Of a stretch of DNA of 34,829 nt, positions 8,010-16,116 are shown in pieces. Origin of the DNA: CAYQAE01 sp964415445 [NCBI: uncultured archaeon]. Lineage in GTDB: Archaea; CAYQAE01. The first letter of the stretch is position 1. Every line of letters begins with the position of its first letter. The DNA is taken from NCBI GenBank assembly GCA_964415445.1, contig CAYQAE010000004.1, positions 24,695-59,523 on the forward strand, written 5' to 3'. Position numbers and translations under genes: made by a program. Below the pieces are notes generated by a model. It made no database searches and was not told where the DNA came from. It worked only from the letters and a program-made list of their open reading frames with translations.

Positions 8010-8954
8010 CTAACTATTATTTAAAATATTAATATATTTTTTTAGACCTTCTTTAAAATTTATTTTAGGTTTAAAATCCATTTTTTTAAGTTTAGATATA
8101 TCTAAAAGCATAAGTGGTACATCACCTTCCCAGCCACGTTTTCCACCAGTAAATTTGTATTTAACATTTGATAAATTCATAGCATTACATACATAATCTG
8201 CTATTTTTTTAACTTGAATTTGTTCATCTGATCCTATATTTACAGCCTCATATTTATATTTACAGTTTTTTGTAGCTATAATTGTAGCATCAATGCAATC
8301 TTCGATATATAAATATGATTTAGCTTGCTTTCCGTCTCCGAGTATTTCTAGTTGAGTATTATCATTTTTTAATTTATTATAAAAATCATACATTACACCA
8401 TGATCTGAACGTGGTCCATAAATATTGGCAAACCTTAGTGAAATAGAGTTTATATCATAGAGTTCATTATAAGCAGAAAGATACGCTTCAGATGCAGATT
8501 TAGAAGCACCATAATTACTAATAGGTTTTGAATTCTCATTCTCTGGAGTCGGAATATTTTTTGTCTCACCATAGACTACTGATGATGATGCATATATCAT
8601 TTTAGGTATATCATATTTTCTCATATACTCTAATAGGTTTATAGTGGTATTAAAGTTGTTTTTTAGATCATAAATTGGTTTTTCTGTACTTTTTTCTACA
8701 GAATAATTTGCAGCAAAATGAAAGATTATATCTGTATTTTTCAAATCAACACTTAATTTATCTATATTGTTAACATCATCTTTTATAAATGTAAAATTAG
8801 ATTTATTTAGATGTGAATTTATATGTGCTTCCTCTGATGTAATTAAATTATCTAAAACAGTAATTTTATTATTTTCTATTAATTTATCTACAAGATGCGA
8901 TCCAATAAAACCAGCTCCACCTGTTATTAATATATTTTTATCTGAAATTTTCAT
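8010..8954 (-). CDS. NAD-dependent epimerase/dehydratase (extended SDR, UDP-sugar 4-epimerase-like)
   Basis: 314 residues. The Rossmann glycine motif TGGAGFIGSH (11-20) binds NAD; SSSVVYGE (about 123-130) and the catalytic Tyr148/Lys152 in NYGASK complete the active site. NIYGPRSDHGV and the C-terminal pattern fit archaeal GalE-like UDP-glucose/UDP-N-acetylglucosamine 4-epimerases, which supply sugars for glycosylation or envelope polymers. The exact sugar cannot be read from sequence. It is the first gene of a two-gene unit with the HIT gene. The ATG lies 86 nt from the divergent gene at 9041. Confidence 0.88.
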   Translation of the reverse strand: MKISDKNILITGGAGFIGSHLVDKLIENNKITVLDNLITSEEAHINSHLNKSNFTFIKDDVNNIDKLSVDLKNTDIIFHFAANYSVEKSTEKPIYDLKNNFNTTINLLEYMRKYDIPKMIYASSSVVYGETKNIPTPENENSKPISNYGASKSASEAYLSAYNELYDINSISLRFANIYGPRSDHGVMYDFYNKLKNDNTQLEILGDGKQAKSYLYIEDCIDATIIATKNCKYKYEAVNIGSDEQIQVKKIADYVCNAMNLSNVKYKFTGGKRGWEGDVPLMLLDISKLKKMDFKPKINFKEGLKKYINILNNS

Positions 8955-9040
8955 TTTTGTTTATTTTTTAGAAGCTATCAAAAAAGTATTAAAACTAAAT
9001 GCTATAGTTAATATCAATAAGATAATAAGGAGTTATTAAA

Positions 9041-9442
9041 ATGGTAGGCGAAGGTAAATCTATTAGAAAAACATCTGATGAAGGACTTAAACTTGAACCA
9101 CGTAAAGATGCTACAGATAAGGAACAAATTGTATTTGAGAAATTAAATGAATTTGTAAGAAATACAAAACATCTTGAGACAGCTTTTTATCAAGGTATAA
9201 ATGAATTTGTTGAATTAATTGGTGAAATTGGACGTACTGTTGTCGATCGAGTCAATAAAAAGAGACAAGCAGGAACATTGGATGATAGTGCATATTCTAT
9301 GTTTGACAATGATTATGATAGAATATTTATGACAAATCTAGTAAATACTTTAGAACATTTTACTTACGGCCTAAAAGAGCTTTCTAGAAAATGCACCGAT
9401 AGTATGACAAATTTATTTGAAAAAGAATTAAGAACGGAGTAA
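9041..9442 (+). CDS. Small helical protein of unknown function, paralogue 1
   Basis: 133 residues, charged and predicted almost entirely alpha-helical, with no membrane segment. AAGGAGTT just upstream is a strong ribosome site. It looks like a diverged paralogue of the convergent gene at 9450-9824: AFYQGINEFVELIGEIGRTV here matches AVYSGTKEIAELVNSLGSTY there, and both then have a basic segment with a Gly-rich turn and a long final helix. Helix-bundle scaffolding or a role in a cell-surface or chromosome complex could be imagined, but nothing shows it. Family not recognised. Confidence 0.65.
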   Translation: MVGEGKSIRKTSDEGLKLEPRKDATDKEQIVFEKLNEFVRNTKHLETAFYQGINEFVELIGEIGRTVVDRVNKKRQAGTLDDSAYSMFDNDYDRIFMTNLVNTLEHFTYGLKELSRKCTDSMTNLFEKELRTE

Positions 9443-9456
9443 TATTTTTTTACTCC
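9436..9456. terminator. Hairpin at overlapping 3' ends of convergent genes
   Basis: A perfect 7-bp inverted repeat, GGAGTAA and TTACTCC, with a T-rich 7-nt loop. Each arm contains the stop codon of one of the two convergent genes (TAA at 9440-9442 on plus and at 9450-9452 on minus). T-runs lie in the loop. It could end transcription from both sides; archaeal termination relies mainly on T-tracts, so the role is inferred. Confidence 0.45.
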
Positions 9457-9824
9457 TCTTCTAATAAAGTTTCTTCTTTGACTTCAAGAATTTCTGTTGT
9501 ATCATCTAGTCCTTTACTAACTGTATCTGATATTTCTCGTCCTATTCTAGTAAAAGCTTCTTGAAAATGTCTAAAGGTAGAATTAATATTTTCTTTTAAC
9601 ATTTCCTTAAATTCTTTGATATCTAAAGCTGTAGTAGCACCACTTTTGATTCTATCATCATGTTCTTTTTCTAATTGGGTGTAAGTTGATCCTAAACTAT
9701 TTACTAATTCTGCAATTTCTTTAGTTCCAGAATAGACTGCATCATACAATTTACGAAGATCTTCTTTTAATTCATCCATTCTATTTGACACATTTTTTAT
9801 TACTTCTTTTGGTTTCTCTAGCAT
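9450..9824 (-). CDS. Small helical protein of unknown function, paralogue 2
   Basis: 124 residues, highly charged, predicted all-helical, with an acidic tail (EEETLLEEE-like). AGGTGAA 5 nt before the ATG on the minus strand is the ribosome site. Order of features matches the convergent gene at 9041: N-terminal helix, a hydrophobic helix AVYSGTKEIAELVNSLGSTY, a basic turn DDRIKSGATT, then a long amphipathic helix. The two probably arose by inverted duplication and may pair as a heteromer. Function unknown. Confidence 0.65.
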   Translation of the reverse strand: MLEKPKEVIKNVSNRMDELKEDLRKLYDAVYSGTKEIAELVNSLGSTYTQLEKEHDDRIKSGATTALDIKEFKEMLKENINSTFRHFQEAFTRIGREISDTVSKGLDDTTEILEVKEETLLEEE

Positions 9825-9944
9825 GAAAATTCACCTACAAATAATACCATATTGGTTACTTTTATTTGGTTTTTTATTTTAAGATATTCATTGAAATATT
9901 ATCTTTGCCTTTTTTTAGATAAATAAGTTACCCAGGCAAAATGC

Positions 9945-9971
9945 TTACGGGGACGAAAATTTTTACGCCCT
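9945..9971 (-). other. tRNA intron 3 (acceptor stem, position 70/71), 27 nt
   Basis: Central helix GCGG (9977-9974) with CCGT (9950-9947, one G-U pair); 3-nt bulges TCA and AAG cut after the second base. The intron helix is GGGCG with CGTCC (one G-U pair) closing a T/A-rich loop. Splicing restores CGGTCGC plus A73, the exact partner of the 5' acceptor GCGACCG. The outer helix is weak. Confidence 0.78.
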
Positions 9972-10003
9972 GACCGCCGGGATTTGAACCCGGGTAACAA
10001 GCT

Positions 10004-10025
10004 GTTTCCGATTCAATGTTGCTCA
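10004..10025 (-). other. tRNA intron 2 (canonical position 37/38), 22 nt
   Basis: Textbook motif: outer helix is the anticodon stem CAAGC/GCTTG, central helix TTCC (10031-10028) with GGAA (10009-10006), 3-nt bulges CAT and ACA cut after the second base. Splicing gives anticodon loop TTCCCAA. Confidence 0.88.
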
Positions 10026-10039
10026 TGGGAAGCTTGGGT

Positions 10040-10055
10040 TTGTTATGCTTAACAT
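10040..10055 (-). other. tRNA intron 1 (position 23/24), 16 nt
   Basis: Bulge-helix-bulge: central helix GTTA (10061-10058) with TAAC (10045-10042), 3-nt bulges AGA and AAA, each cut after its second base. The intron helix is T-A, G-C and T-G around a 3-nt loop. The outer helix is weak (one G-C pair), so this is a relaxed motif. Splicing gives D-stem GTC/GAC. Confidence 0.75.
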
Positions 10056-10159
10056 CTTAACCAAACTGGACTACGGTCGCATATAGATACTTTGATATCT
10101 ATAATTAATTCTAATTGCCTAACCATTATTTTTTAATTATATTTTATTCTCATAAAATT

Positions 10160-10897
10160 ATGGAATCAGATAATTACAATGAAATTGATTTAATAAAAGA
10201 ACACGGTAGGGATTCTTTATTTGCATTATTGGTATTTATGATTTATTTTTTGATACCACTTTTAGTTTTTATGCTTGTGTGGGTAGGATGGAGATACGTC
10301 ACTGGATATCGTAGTCTTGTTTGGTTTCTTTGTGCTTTATTTATTATTTTATATTATTCTATAGCTATGTTTTCAGCAACTATTTTAGCTAAGAGATTTA
10401 TTATATCCAATAAAGTAGAATCTAGGGAATCTAAATGGGTGGTAATACATCAATTAATTTCTTTTCCTAAACTTCTTTTATTAGGTGTATTTATAACTAT
10501 GGGTACTTTTTTTTGGAGTATGTTCACTGTTCTGACTGATAATAGGTCTTTAGGAGTTTCTGAATTATTTAGTTTTAGCTATATATTCATTTTCTTTATT
10601 TTAGTTATATTTCCCACAATGTTGGGAATGCCTATATTTATTGTGCCGATTGCAATAGGTGGCAGGCGTGAACTTTCTGAAGTGGCACTAGATTTAATAG
10701 ATTTAATAAAGAATAATAAAAAGGGATTTAAAGGGGTATTCAAACGTTTATTTATCTATGCAGTAGTAGCAGAAATAGTTTGTTTCACCATTGTTATACC
10801 ACTTATGTTGATGATTTTATCTGTACTAGCTTTTTCAAGATTTTATATAGAAAATAGAAATGTTATAATTCCAGTTTCTGATGTTAGAGAGACTTAA
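10160..10897 (+). CDS. Polytopic membrane protein of unknown function
   Basis: 245 residues from the ATG at 10160, with about five hydrophobic segments (near 25-50, 58-80, 100-125, 140-170 and 205-235) and a cytosolic-looking loop between the fourth and fifth. A longer frame opens at 10115, but the AT-rich box just before 10145 suits a short or absent leader for the ATG at 10160. No known motif is seen; the pattern of paired helices recalls small archaeal DUF-type integral proteins. It diverges from the tRNA gene, sharing an 80-nt promoter region. Confidence 0.6.
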   Translation: MESDNYNEIDLIKEHGRDSLFALLVFMIYFLIPLLVFMLVWVGWRYVTGYRSLVWFLCALFIILYYSIAMFSATILAKRFIISNKVESRESKWVVIHQLISFPKLLLLGVFITMGTFFWSMFTVLTDNRSLGVSELFSFSYIFIFFILVIFPTMLGMPIFIVPIAIGGRRELSEVALDLIDLIKNNKKGFKGVFKRLFIYAVVAEIVCFTIVIPLMLMILSVLAFSRFYIENRNVIIPVSDVRET

Positions 10898-10963
10898 TCT
10901 ATTAAATGTATCGGAGATATAGATATATGTAAAATATTTTGAAATAAAAAATGGTGTAGATAA

Positions 10964-11710
10964 ATGCTTAAATTTAGAGATAAACTTTATGGTGCGGCTG
11001 TTGAGACAAAAGAAGGAAAAAAATTAGGTAAATGTGTGAATATAGTTATTTCAAAAGATGATATATATTTACTTTCAACTATTGAATCAGTTAAATTACC
11101 TTCTTCTGTTAAAACATTTTTATTTAGATTTCCATTAATTGGTATGTTTGCAAAGCCTCTTCTAAAGCGAGGTAGAAGATATTATTTACTTTCATTTTCT
11201 AATTCAGAATTTGTCGAATCAGATGGAAAATATAAAATAATTTCAAAGAGGGTAGAAGAACCAAAAGACTACATATGTTTTTTGCATCCTGACTATGGAG
11301 CTCCTCATAAATATAAGGCTGTAATTACTACCCTAAAATCAAGTGATAATTATTTTTACAAAAGACCTGTCTTGAAATTAGAAAAAGATGTGAAAATTAA
11401 AGCAAAAAACCTTTATTTTAGAAAAGAAATTGAAGGCAAAAAAAGCCATGAAGTTGTTTTGGGACATATTGAAGATTTATTGATAAATGAGGAGAATAAA
11501 AATTTAGTTGTATGGCTCTCTACTCAGATTGCAGCACCATATGATATGATAAATTTTTGGGATCCTGTTATAGTTTATGGTGATGGTGAAGGATTTTATA
11601 TGCAGTTTAAAATAACTTGTTTGGCTTGTAATTACAATTTTATGGCAAGAGAAAGACCTATAAAATGTCCTAAATGTAAATCAAATGCTCTATCTGTTGT
11701 TGAATTTTAG
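10964..11710 (+). CDS. PRC-barrel-like protein with C-terminal zinc ribbon
   Basis: 248 residues. The N-terminus (LYGAAVETKEGKKLGKCVNIVIS) has the form of a PRC-barrel strand pair, a fold used in rRNA maturation proteins and in archaeal RNA or cell-division factors. A second beta-rich section containing HEVVLGHIEDLLIN (about 165-178) may be another PRC-like unit. The C-terminus carries two Cys pairs, CLAC and CPKC, about 20 residues apart, forming a zinc ribbon. GGTG about 7 nt before the ATG serves as ribosome site. Nucleic-acid or protein binding is likely, with no specific role evident. Confidence 0.6.
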   Translation: MLKFRDKLYGAAVETKEGKKLGKCVNIVISKDDIYLLSTIESVKLPSSVKTFLFRFPLIGMFAKPLLKRGRRYYLLSFSNSEFVESDGKYKIISKRVEEPKDYICFLHPDYGAPHKYKAVITTLKSSDNYFYKRPVLKLEKDVKIKAKNLYFRKEIEGKKSHEVVLGHIEDLLINEENKNLVVWLSTQIAAPYDMINFWDPVIVYGDGEGFYMQFKITCLACNYNFMARERPIKCPKCKSNALSVVEF

Positions 11711-11840
11711 ATATATTAATATAATTTTTATATTATTTATATTTACATATCTATCTTTTTATTGAAATTTAAATTATAACAAGTATTTTATTGAGCAAAA
11801 CAGAATAATTTGGGTACAAAATTATTTTTTAGCATTAACT

Positions 11841-11849
11841 CTTATAAAG
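11841..11849 (+). promoter_or_regulatory. TATA box for the GH94 gene
   Basis: CTTATAAAG. Transcription would begin near 11870, leaving a short leader of about 22 nt that contains GGTG (11883-11886), the ribosome site for the ATG at 11893. Confidence 0.45.
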
Positions 11850-11892
11850 ACACTGATTTTCTATTTATTAAAGAGATTAATTGGTGTTGTAT

Positions 11893-14250
11893 ATGAATTA
11901 CGGTCATTTTACAGAAGAAGGCCTAGAATATGTTATAACAAATCCAAATACGCCTAGACCTTGGATTAATTATTTAACAAATGAAAAATATTGCGCTATA
12001 ATTTCCAATTCTGGTGGGGGTTATAGTTTTTATAAAGATTGTGGAGCAAATCGTATTTTAAGATGGGCCCCCGAAAATTGGCATACTGATAGGCCAGGTA
12101 GATATGTATATATTCGAGATGATGAAACAGAAGATTATTGGAGTGCTACTTGGCAACCTGTTAGAGAAAAACCTCAATTTTATGAATGTAGGCATGGTTT
12201 AGGATATACTAAAATAAAAACTAAAAATAAGGAAATATCTTCAGAAATTACTTATTTTACTCCCAAAGATGATCCAGTAGAAGTTTGGAAAGTTACAATA
12301 AAAAATGAAGATCAAAAAAAGAGAAAATTAAGTTTATTTCCTTTTGCAGAATGGATGATAGGTAAATATTTATTAGAATTACAATTTAGGAATATACTTA
12401 CTTTATACAATCGTGTTTGGTTTAATGAAAAAGACCAAGCAATATTAGCTAAAAAAACAGCTGCTTGGGCTGAATTTAAAATAGTTCCGGATCCATATAC
12501 TTCCTTTTTTGCTACAAGCTTAAATGTAGATGGATATGATTGTAATAAAGATAGATTTGTTGGAAGATATAACACCATAGAAAATCCACAGGTAATAAAA
12601 GAGGGTAGATGCAAAAATACAATCTCCTCAGGTGAGGATTCAGTAGCAGTAGTAAAACATAATGTTGAGCTTGATCCTAATGAAGAAATTACTTTTTCAG
12701 TAGTGATAGGTATAAATGAAGATCGAAAAAAAATATCAGAGTTAATTAAAAAATATAGAGATTTAGGTGCTGTAGCCCAAGAATTTGAATTAGTGAGGAA
12801 AAAATGGGGCTCTCTTGCAGATAAAGTAAGGGTGAAGACACCAGATAAAGATTTTGATAATATTGTTAATGTTTGGGTAAAATATCAACTTTACATTGCT
12901 AATTATTGGAGTAGATCTCCTTCTTACTTCCATGAAGGTGCTGGGGGGCGTGGATATAGAGATTCTAATCAAGATGCAGAAGGAATATTAGCATTTGATG
13001 TTGAACATGCCAAAAGGAAGTTAAGGACAATTGCTACTTTGCATCATAATGATGGTCAAACTGCACCAGGTTGGTCAGATGAGACTGGTTTTTTTGAGAT
13101 GAGGCCAGTTAAAGATCATCCAACATGGTTTCCTGTATCACTAGCTTCTTATGTAAGAGAGACAGGGGATGTTGATTTCTTAAATGAGAAGGCAAAATAT
13201 ACTGATGGATCTGAAGCAACAATATTCCAACATGCTTTGGATAATTTATATTTCACATACGGAGATCGAGCTTTGCATGGTATGCCAAGAATTGGTCATG
13301 CTGATTGGAATGATGCGTTTGATACCACAGGAATTAAGGATAGAGGATCAAGTGTTTGGCTAGCTATGGCATTTCATAGATCTTTAATTCATACTGAACA
13401 TTTAGCTAGATTTATTAAAAAAGATGATATTGCAGATGATCTTAGAAGAAAAGCAGAAGAGATGCGAAATATCATTAATTCTGAAGGTTGGGATGGAAAT
13501 TGGTATCTTCGAGGATTTAATGATGATGATAAACCATTTGGATCAAAAGATAATGAAGAAGGTAAAATATTTCTAAATTCACAATCTTGGGCGATATTAG
13601 GTGAAGTTGCAGATGAAGAGAAACAAAATAAATGTCTAGAATCGATGGATAAATATCTAGATGGAGAACACGCCCCTGCTCTATTTCATCCAGCATATAC
13701 TAAGTTTGATCCAACTGTAGGTAGAATTACAATGTTTTCTCCAGGCACAAAAGAGAATGCAGCAGTATTTTGTCATGCCGTAGCTTTCAAAATAGTTGCT
13801 GATTGCAAAGTCGGTAGGGGAGACAAAGCATATGATTCATTTACCAAGATTTTGCCTAACAAAAAAGATCCTGAAGTCTACAAAACAGAACCTTATGCTT
13901 TTGCAGAATATTTAGTAGGTCCAGATCACCCATATCTATATGGAGAAGGTGCATTTACTTGGATTACAGGTACTGCTTCTTGGATGTTTATTGCAGCAAC
14001 TGAATGGATTTTAGGTGCCAGAAGAACTTTTGAAGGTCTAAAAGTAGATCCATGTATTCCTTCATCTTGGGACAGATGTAAGATTACAAGACCATTTAGA
14101 GGCGCAACATATGAGATTGAAATAGAAAATCCTAATGGAGTTCAAAAAGGCGTAAAAGAGATGACAGTAGATGGAGAAAAAATAGACGGACAATTAATAG
14201 AACCACACGGCGATGGCAAGACACATAAAGTAAAAGTAATTATGGGCTAA
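11893..14250 (+). CDS. GH94 glycoside phosphorylase (cellobiose phosphorylase-like)
   Basis: 785 residues from the ATG at 11893. TTG 11881 is possible, but the family N-terminus (short lead, then EYVITNPNTPRPWINYL) and GGTG spacing favour the ATG. Family blocks: NSGGGYSFYKD, HEGAGGRGYRDSNQD, the general-acid motif HADWND (D471), FSPGTKENAAVF and GEGAFTWITGTASW. Such enzymes cleave beta-glucosides with phosphate, keeping the bond energy as glucose 1-phosphate; length and blocks fit the cellobiose/cellodextrin phosphorylase branch. No signal peptide, so it works in the cytosol on an imported or internally made oligosaccharide. In vivo it could run in either direction. It converges on a P-loop protein gene at 14313. 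Confidence 0.9.
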   Translation: MNYGHFTEEGLEYVITNPNTPRPWINYLTNEKYCAIISNSGGGYSFYKDCGANRILRWAPENWHTDRPGRYVYIRDDETEDYWSATWQPVREKPQFYECRHGLGYTKIKTKNKEISSEITYFTPKDDPVEVWKVTIKNEDQKKRKLSLFPFAEWMIGKYLLELQFRNILTLYNRVWFNEKDQAILAKKTAAWAEFKIVPDPYTSFFATSLNVDGYDCNKDRFVGRYNTIENPQVIKEGRCKNTISSGEDSVAVVKHNVELDPNEEITFSVVIGINEDRKKISELIKKYRDLGAVAQEFELVRKKWGSLADKVRVKTPDKDFDNIVNVWVKYQLYIANYWSRSPSYFHEGAGGRGYRDSNQDAEGILAFDVEHAKRKLRTIATLHHNDGQTAPGWSDETGFFEMRPVKDHPTWFPVSLASYVRETGDVDFLNEKAKYTDGSEATIFQHALDNLYFTYGDRALHGMPRIGHADWNDAFDTTGIKDRGSSVWLAMAFHRSLIHTEHLARFIKKDDIADDLRRKAEEMRNIINSEGWDGNWYLRGFNDDDKPFGSKDNEEGKIFLNSQSWAILGEVADEEKQNKCLESMDKYLDGEHAPALFHPAYTKFDPTVGRITMFSPGTKENAAVFCHAVAFKIVADCKVGRGDKAYDSFTKILPNKKDPEVYKTEPYAFAEYLVGPDHPYLYGEGAFTWITGTASWMFIAATEWILGARRTFEGLKVDPCIPSSWDRCKITRPFRGATYEIEIENPNGVQKGVKEMTVDGEKIDGQLIEPHGDGKTHKVKVIMG

Positions 14251-14312
14251 TTTTTCCTTCTTTTCTTGATTTAGCTATTTTTATTTGTGAATTTTATTTA
14301 TATACTACAATT

Positions 14313-16067
14313 TCAATCTTTGATTCGTTTTAATAATTCTACAGATGCTTCTTCAGGCCCATGTCTTTCAAATCCATCTAAACCTAATCTTGTTCTCATC
14401 TGACCTACAAATATGTCTTTTTTGAAAAAAGCCTCAAAATATTTCTTTGCTAAAGATTCGTGTAGTTCTCTATATTGAGGTGGTCCAAAAATATTTGCAA
14501 AATATGAATGAACTATCCCTATTGAGGTGGTAGTTCCTTTGCTCATAACTTTTCCTTCACGAAAAACACGAAGCGCGTCTTCAAAATTATTAAATTTCTC
14601 TAAAATTGGAAAACTTTCACCTATATTTTCATAGTTATTCGCATAAAGAATATAATCCACATTATAACCTTCAATTATTTTTTCATAAGTAGTGACAGGT
14701 AAAACAATCCGTGCATTAGTCTTACCAGGTCCCATTATAATTGCTCTATCCATCTGTCCAAAGGCATATCCTGGATTTAGATCATCTAATCTCAAAAATG
14801 CACCAATTTCAGTGCCATATCCTTTTATATCTCCATTATCATCAATTTCTAAGGAACCCATATCATCTGCAATAATTACTATATCTCTGATATATTCTCC
14901 ACCAATAACTCTTAGAGCTTCTAAAGTTTCGGATTTACCTGCTGCAGTATCTCCTATCAATAATATTGTGGCATTTTTATTTCCTTTAAGATATATTTTA
15001 ACTAAAGCGCCATGAAATGGAAATATCCCTCTTTTCATCTTTTGAATATTATGAAGTGTTAAAATCATCTTTTTTAGATATCCAAAATATCCAAATTCAG
15101 ATGAATTTGGAACTGCTGCAACTAAAATATCATTTTTTTGATCATCAAAAAATACAGTTGGAAAATTATCTAATGAATCAATTTCTTTCTTCTCGACACC
15201 ATATAAATAAATCGCATCAGGTTTTCTCGCAAGCTCTTCATCTTCAGCTAGCTCAAATAAATTTGCTAAAGAAAATCCTAACTCATAAAAATTTTGATGA
15301 ATATATACATGAATTAGAAGATCTCCTACTTTTGCAGGATAACAGATCCATTCATCTTTGTTGATATTAACTAAATCTAGGGGATTTTTATCAACTTTTC
15401 TAAACTGACCAGTTCGCTTGTTCATAGGTGGCTCTAAAACTGCAGGAGGATATAAAAGTACTTGTCTAACTATAGGTATCTCTTTCAATTTTTTACAATA
15501 TTTCTTTACAAAACCAATCTCATATGGGTATGCAATCGAGGTAACACTAGCTCCTGCTCTGACTTGTCTATAAATTCTAGGGTGAATTCCTCTAATATTT
15601 TCATGAATATCTCTATATGTACCACGAACTAAATGAGTTAACTCTTCACTAGTTATGTTGAATGTTCGATATGGTCTTTTATCTAAAGCTCCGCCTCTAA
15701 ATTGACATATTAAAAATCGATCAAAACTTCTCCAATAATTGTATAAATGCTGTAAAAATCCATTTAAAAGATCAGGATCCCTAAAAAATATTTCACTACC
15801 CTCAACTACATTTGGGACTAAATCACTACTCATTTTAGCTAAAAATTGAAAGATTTGAATTAATTTGTCTATCATCTTTTTTGTTATTTCATTACCATCA
15901 AATATATTTAACAAGATTGATTCTCTTTTTTTAAGGTCATCAATGCATTTTGTAATCATCTCACGAAATAAAGAGCTAGTAACTAAATCTTCAGATTTTA
16001 AAGTTAATAATTCATCTGTTTTTATTACTACTTTTTTTCCAAATATTTTATATTGAGTATTAGTCAC
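14313..16067 (-). CDS. PEPCK/HPr-kinase-like P-loop protein
   Basis: 584 residues from GTG 16067 (GTGAT 5 nt upstream as ribosome site). The first 350 residues match nothing I recognise. At 372-379 is a Walker A motif, GDTAAGKS, followed by IIADDMG (398-404), whose two Asp resemble the second kinase motif of ATP-dependent PEP carboxykinase and HPr kinase. The decarboxylation residues of true PEPCK are not evident, so a kinase or phosphotransferase on a metabolite or protein is more likely. It is convergent with the GH94 gene, and a link to sugar phosphate metabolism is conceivable from that position only. The opposite, aroKC side holds a palindrome-rich promoter region. Confidence 0.6.
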   Translation of the reverse strand: MTNTQYKIFGKKVVIKTDELLTLKSEDLVTSSLFREMITKCIDDLKKRESILLNIFDGNEITKKMIDKLIQIFQFLAKMSSDLVPNVVEGSEIFFRDPDLLNGFLQHLYNYWRSFDRFLICQFRGGALDKRPYRTFNITSEELTHLVRGTYRDIHENIRGIHPRIYRQVRAGASVTSIAYPYEIGFVKKYCKKLKEIPIVRQVLLYPPAVLEPPMNKRTGQFRKVDKNPLDLVNINKDEWICYPAKVGDLLIHVYIHQNFYELGFSLANLFELAEDEELARKPDAIYLYGVEKKEIDSLDNFPTVFFDDQKNDILVAAVPNSSEFGYFGYLKKMILTLHNIQKMKRGIFPFHGALVKIYLKGNKNATILLIGDTAAGKSETLEALRVIGGEYIRDIVIIADDMGSLEIDDNGDIKGYGTEIGAFLRLDDLNPGYAFGQMDRAIIMGPGKTNARIVLPVTTYEKIIEGYNVDYILYANNYENIGESFPILEKFNNFEDALRVFREGKVMSKGTTTSIGIVHSYFANIFGPPQYRELHESLAKKYFEAFFKKDIFVGQMRTRLGLDGFERHGPEEASVELLKRIKD

Positions 16068-16116
16068 TTTTTATCACTTTATTTTTCTAAATTTGCATTC
16101 TTTTTTAAAATTTATA

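Larger units (their letters stand above)
9942..10080 (-). tRNA. tRNA-Gly(CCC) with three introns
   Basis: On the minus strand, mature pieces are 10080-10056, 10039-10026, 10003-9972 and 9944-9942. Joined, they give acceptor GCGACCG pairing with CGGTCGC (7 of 7), discriminator A73, D-stem GTC/GAC, a D-loop with GGTTA, anticodon stem CAAGC/GCTTG, loop TTCCCAA with anticodon CCC, variable loop TTAC and T-arm CCGGG/CCCGG around TTCAAAT. G1-C72, C2-G71 and C35-C36 are glycine identity elements. The 74-nt product has no encoded CCA. Without splicing, the acceptor fails at pairs 1 and 2, and an extra 16 nt separates the D and anticodon arms. TTTT directly follows the 3' end. Assignment and intron borders come from base pairing that I traced by hand. 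Confidence 0.88.

Noticed and set aside
9942-10080. Reading the tRNA with anticodon stem TAAGC (10051-10047) and a loop ATAACAA, giving anticodon AAC (Val)
   Set aside because: Archaea do not normally use A34 in tRNA-Val, the stem has a T-G end pair, and the acceptor stem would still be broken. The Gly(CCC) fold with three bulge-helix-bulge introns explains every stem.
9969-10080. A tRNA pseudogene with mismatched acceptor end
   Set aside because: The two acceptor mismatches vanish when the 27-nt segment bounded by a 4-bp helix and two 3-nt bulges is removed, giving a perfect stem and A73. Chance agreement is unlikely.
14313-16067. Calling the P-loop protein a true PEP carboxykinase
   Set aside because: Only the kinase motifs resemble PEPCK; the PEP/oxaloacetate-binding residues are not evident and the N-terminal half is unrelated.
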